Part shown: one piece after another, positions 63,720-64,000 of the stretch
How the letters are laid out: the number at the start of each line of letters is the position of its first letter
How positions within the stretch are numbered: position 1 is the first letter of the stretch
Assembly (NCBI RefSeq): GCF_000017565.1
Contig: NC_009719.1
Coordinates: forward strand, 2,401,001-2,465,000
Source: Parvibaculum lavamentivorans DS-1
GTDB lineage: Bacteria > Pseudomonadota > Alphaproteobacteria > Parvibaculales > Parvibaculaceae
Length of the DNA stretch: 64,000 nt
Direction of reading: 5' to 3'
Translations under genes and position numbers: made by a program
Notes under the pieces: generated by a model
The model's database searches: none
Told to the model about the DNA's origin: nothing
The model's input: only the letters and a program-made list of their open reading frames with translations

Positions 63720-64000
63720 TCATATGTGCCGGGGGCATCCGGCAGCCTTCAGGGTGGCGGCCAGGCGCCCGGCGGATTTGGCGAGGTCGGTCTCGGGCAC
63801 CGAGGCGTAGCCCATATACAAGCCCGGCCGGCCTTCTTCCAGACGGTAGAGCGAGAGCGGGCTCACATGGATGCCGGCTTCGGAAGCTGCCCTCGCCATC
63901 GCCCTGTCGTCGGCGGTGTCGGCGAGGAAGGCCGATAGCTGCAGGCCGCCCTCGCCGGGAGCCGCGCGGAGCCAGGGCGACAATTCGTTTTCCAGCGCGC
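63720..64000 (-). CDS. C-terminal end of a MocR-like aminotransferase-type regulator (5' end beyond window)
   Basis: The visible 93 residues begin ALENELSPWLRAAPGEGGLQ and end TLKAAGCPRHI. The part HVSPLSLYRLEEGRPGLYMGYASVPETDLAKSAGRL matches the C-terminus of MocR/GntR-type proteins, in which a fold-type I aminotransferase domain is fused to a GntR winged helix. The start and helix-turn-helix lie outside the window. The stop is 10 bp upstream of the GST start, so the two genes are probably in one operon. Confidence 0.7.
   Translation of the reverse strand, partial: ALENELSPWLRAAPGEGGLQLSAFLADTADDRAMARAASEAGIHVSPLSLYRLEEGRPGLYMGYASVPETDLAKSAGRLAATLKAAGCPRHI

Overview
The window is GC-rich (about two thirds G+C in sampled lines), almost fully coding DNA from an alphaproteobacterial chromosome. 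The evidence is the set of gene blocks: petABC with trmL/hemF opposite, prs-rplY-pth-ychF, lgt-midA-pgeF, uvrC-pgsA-moaD-moaE, ybjN-proC, a marR-ompR-envZ block opposite a branched-chain aminotransferase, and DUF1285-NUDIX-CCA transferase opposite a MoxR/DUF58 locus. A class GN sortase with its own target protein, and GTCATNCCGGG-type intergenic repeats, are compatible with a Parvibaculum/Hyphomicrobiales-like organism. The genus is a guess. No rRNA, tRNA, CRISPR array, IS element or prophage was seen.

Layout. 1-2.6 kb: zinc ABC importer (znuA, cut by the window edge, znuB, znuC) led by an unrecognised 46-codon membrane peptide gene behind a near-perfect Zur-type palindrome. 2.6-9.9 kb: ynfA-like gene, then a four-gene MoxR/DUF58/BatA-DUF4159/membrane-protein operon. 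10-13.9 kb: DUF1285, CoA pyrophosphatase, CCA-adding enzyme and two small exported proteins. 14-18.4 kb: hemF and trmL opposite the cytochrome bc1 operon, which ends in a clear terminator. 18.4-21.7 kb: mtnP-apt-mtnA-class II aldolase, the gene set of a methylthioadenosine-to-DHAP salvage shunt. 21.8-25.4 kb: peroxide defence (gpx, ohr, ohrR with an 11-bp-arm operator), a dienelactone hydrolase and two overlapping MaoC hydratases. 25.5-33 kb: ychF, pth, rplY, prs, an exported lipoprotein, pgeF, midA and lgt. 33-41 kb: ubiK, ybjN, proC, a TetR regulator, an NTF2-like protein, envZ/ompR/marR-like regulators, ilvE and a thioesterase. 40.6-46.6 kb: moaE, moaD, pgsA, uvrC, folB, an SDR and a Ca/Na exchanger. 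46.8-52.3 kb: K+/H+ antiporter and small accessory genes. 54.6-64 kb: uvrB, small membrane proteins, a methyltransferase, two paralogous TetR genes, the sortase system, a GST and the end of a MocR-like gene.

The main outlier is 52.3-54.5 kb. It is a markedly AT-rich two-gene cassette, an SMC/OLD-like AAA ATPase followed 9 bp later by a small protein with a PIN-nuclease-like acidic pattern, set between a core membrane-protein gene and uvrB. This ATPase-plus-nuclease layout matches anti-phage or toxin systems, but I do not recognise it as a named one. It is the best candidate here for an undescribed system.

Most other genes form tight operons with ATGA, GTGA or TGATG overlaps, and many long open frames opposite them are GC-driven shadows. 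Gene starts below were chosen by ribosome-binding sites, overlaps and family length.
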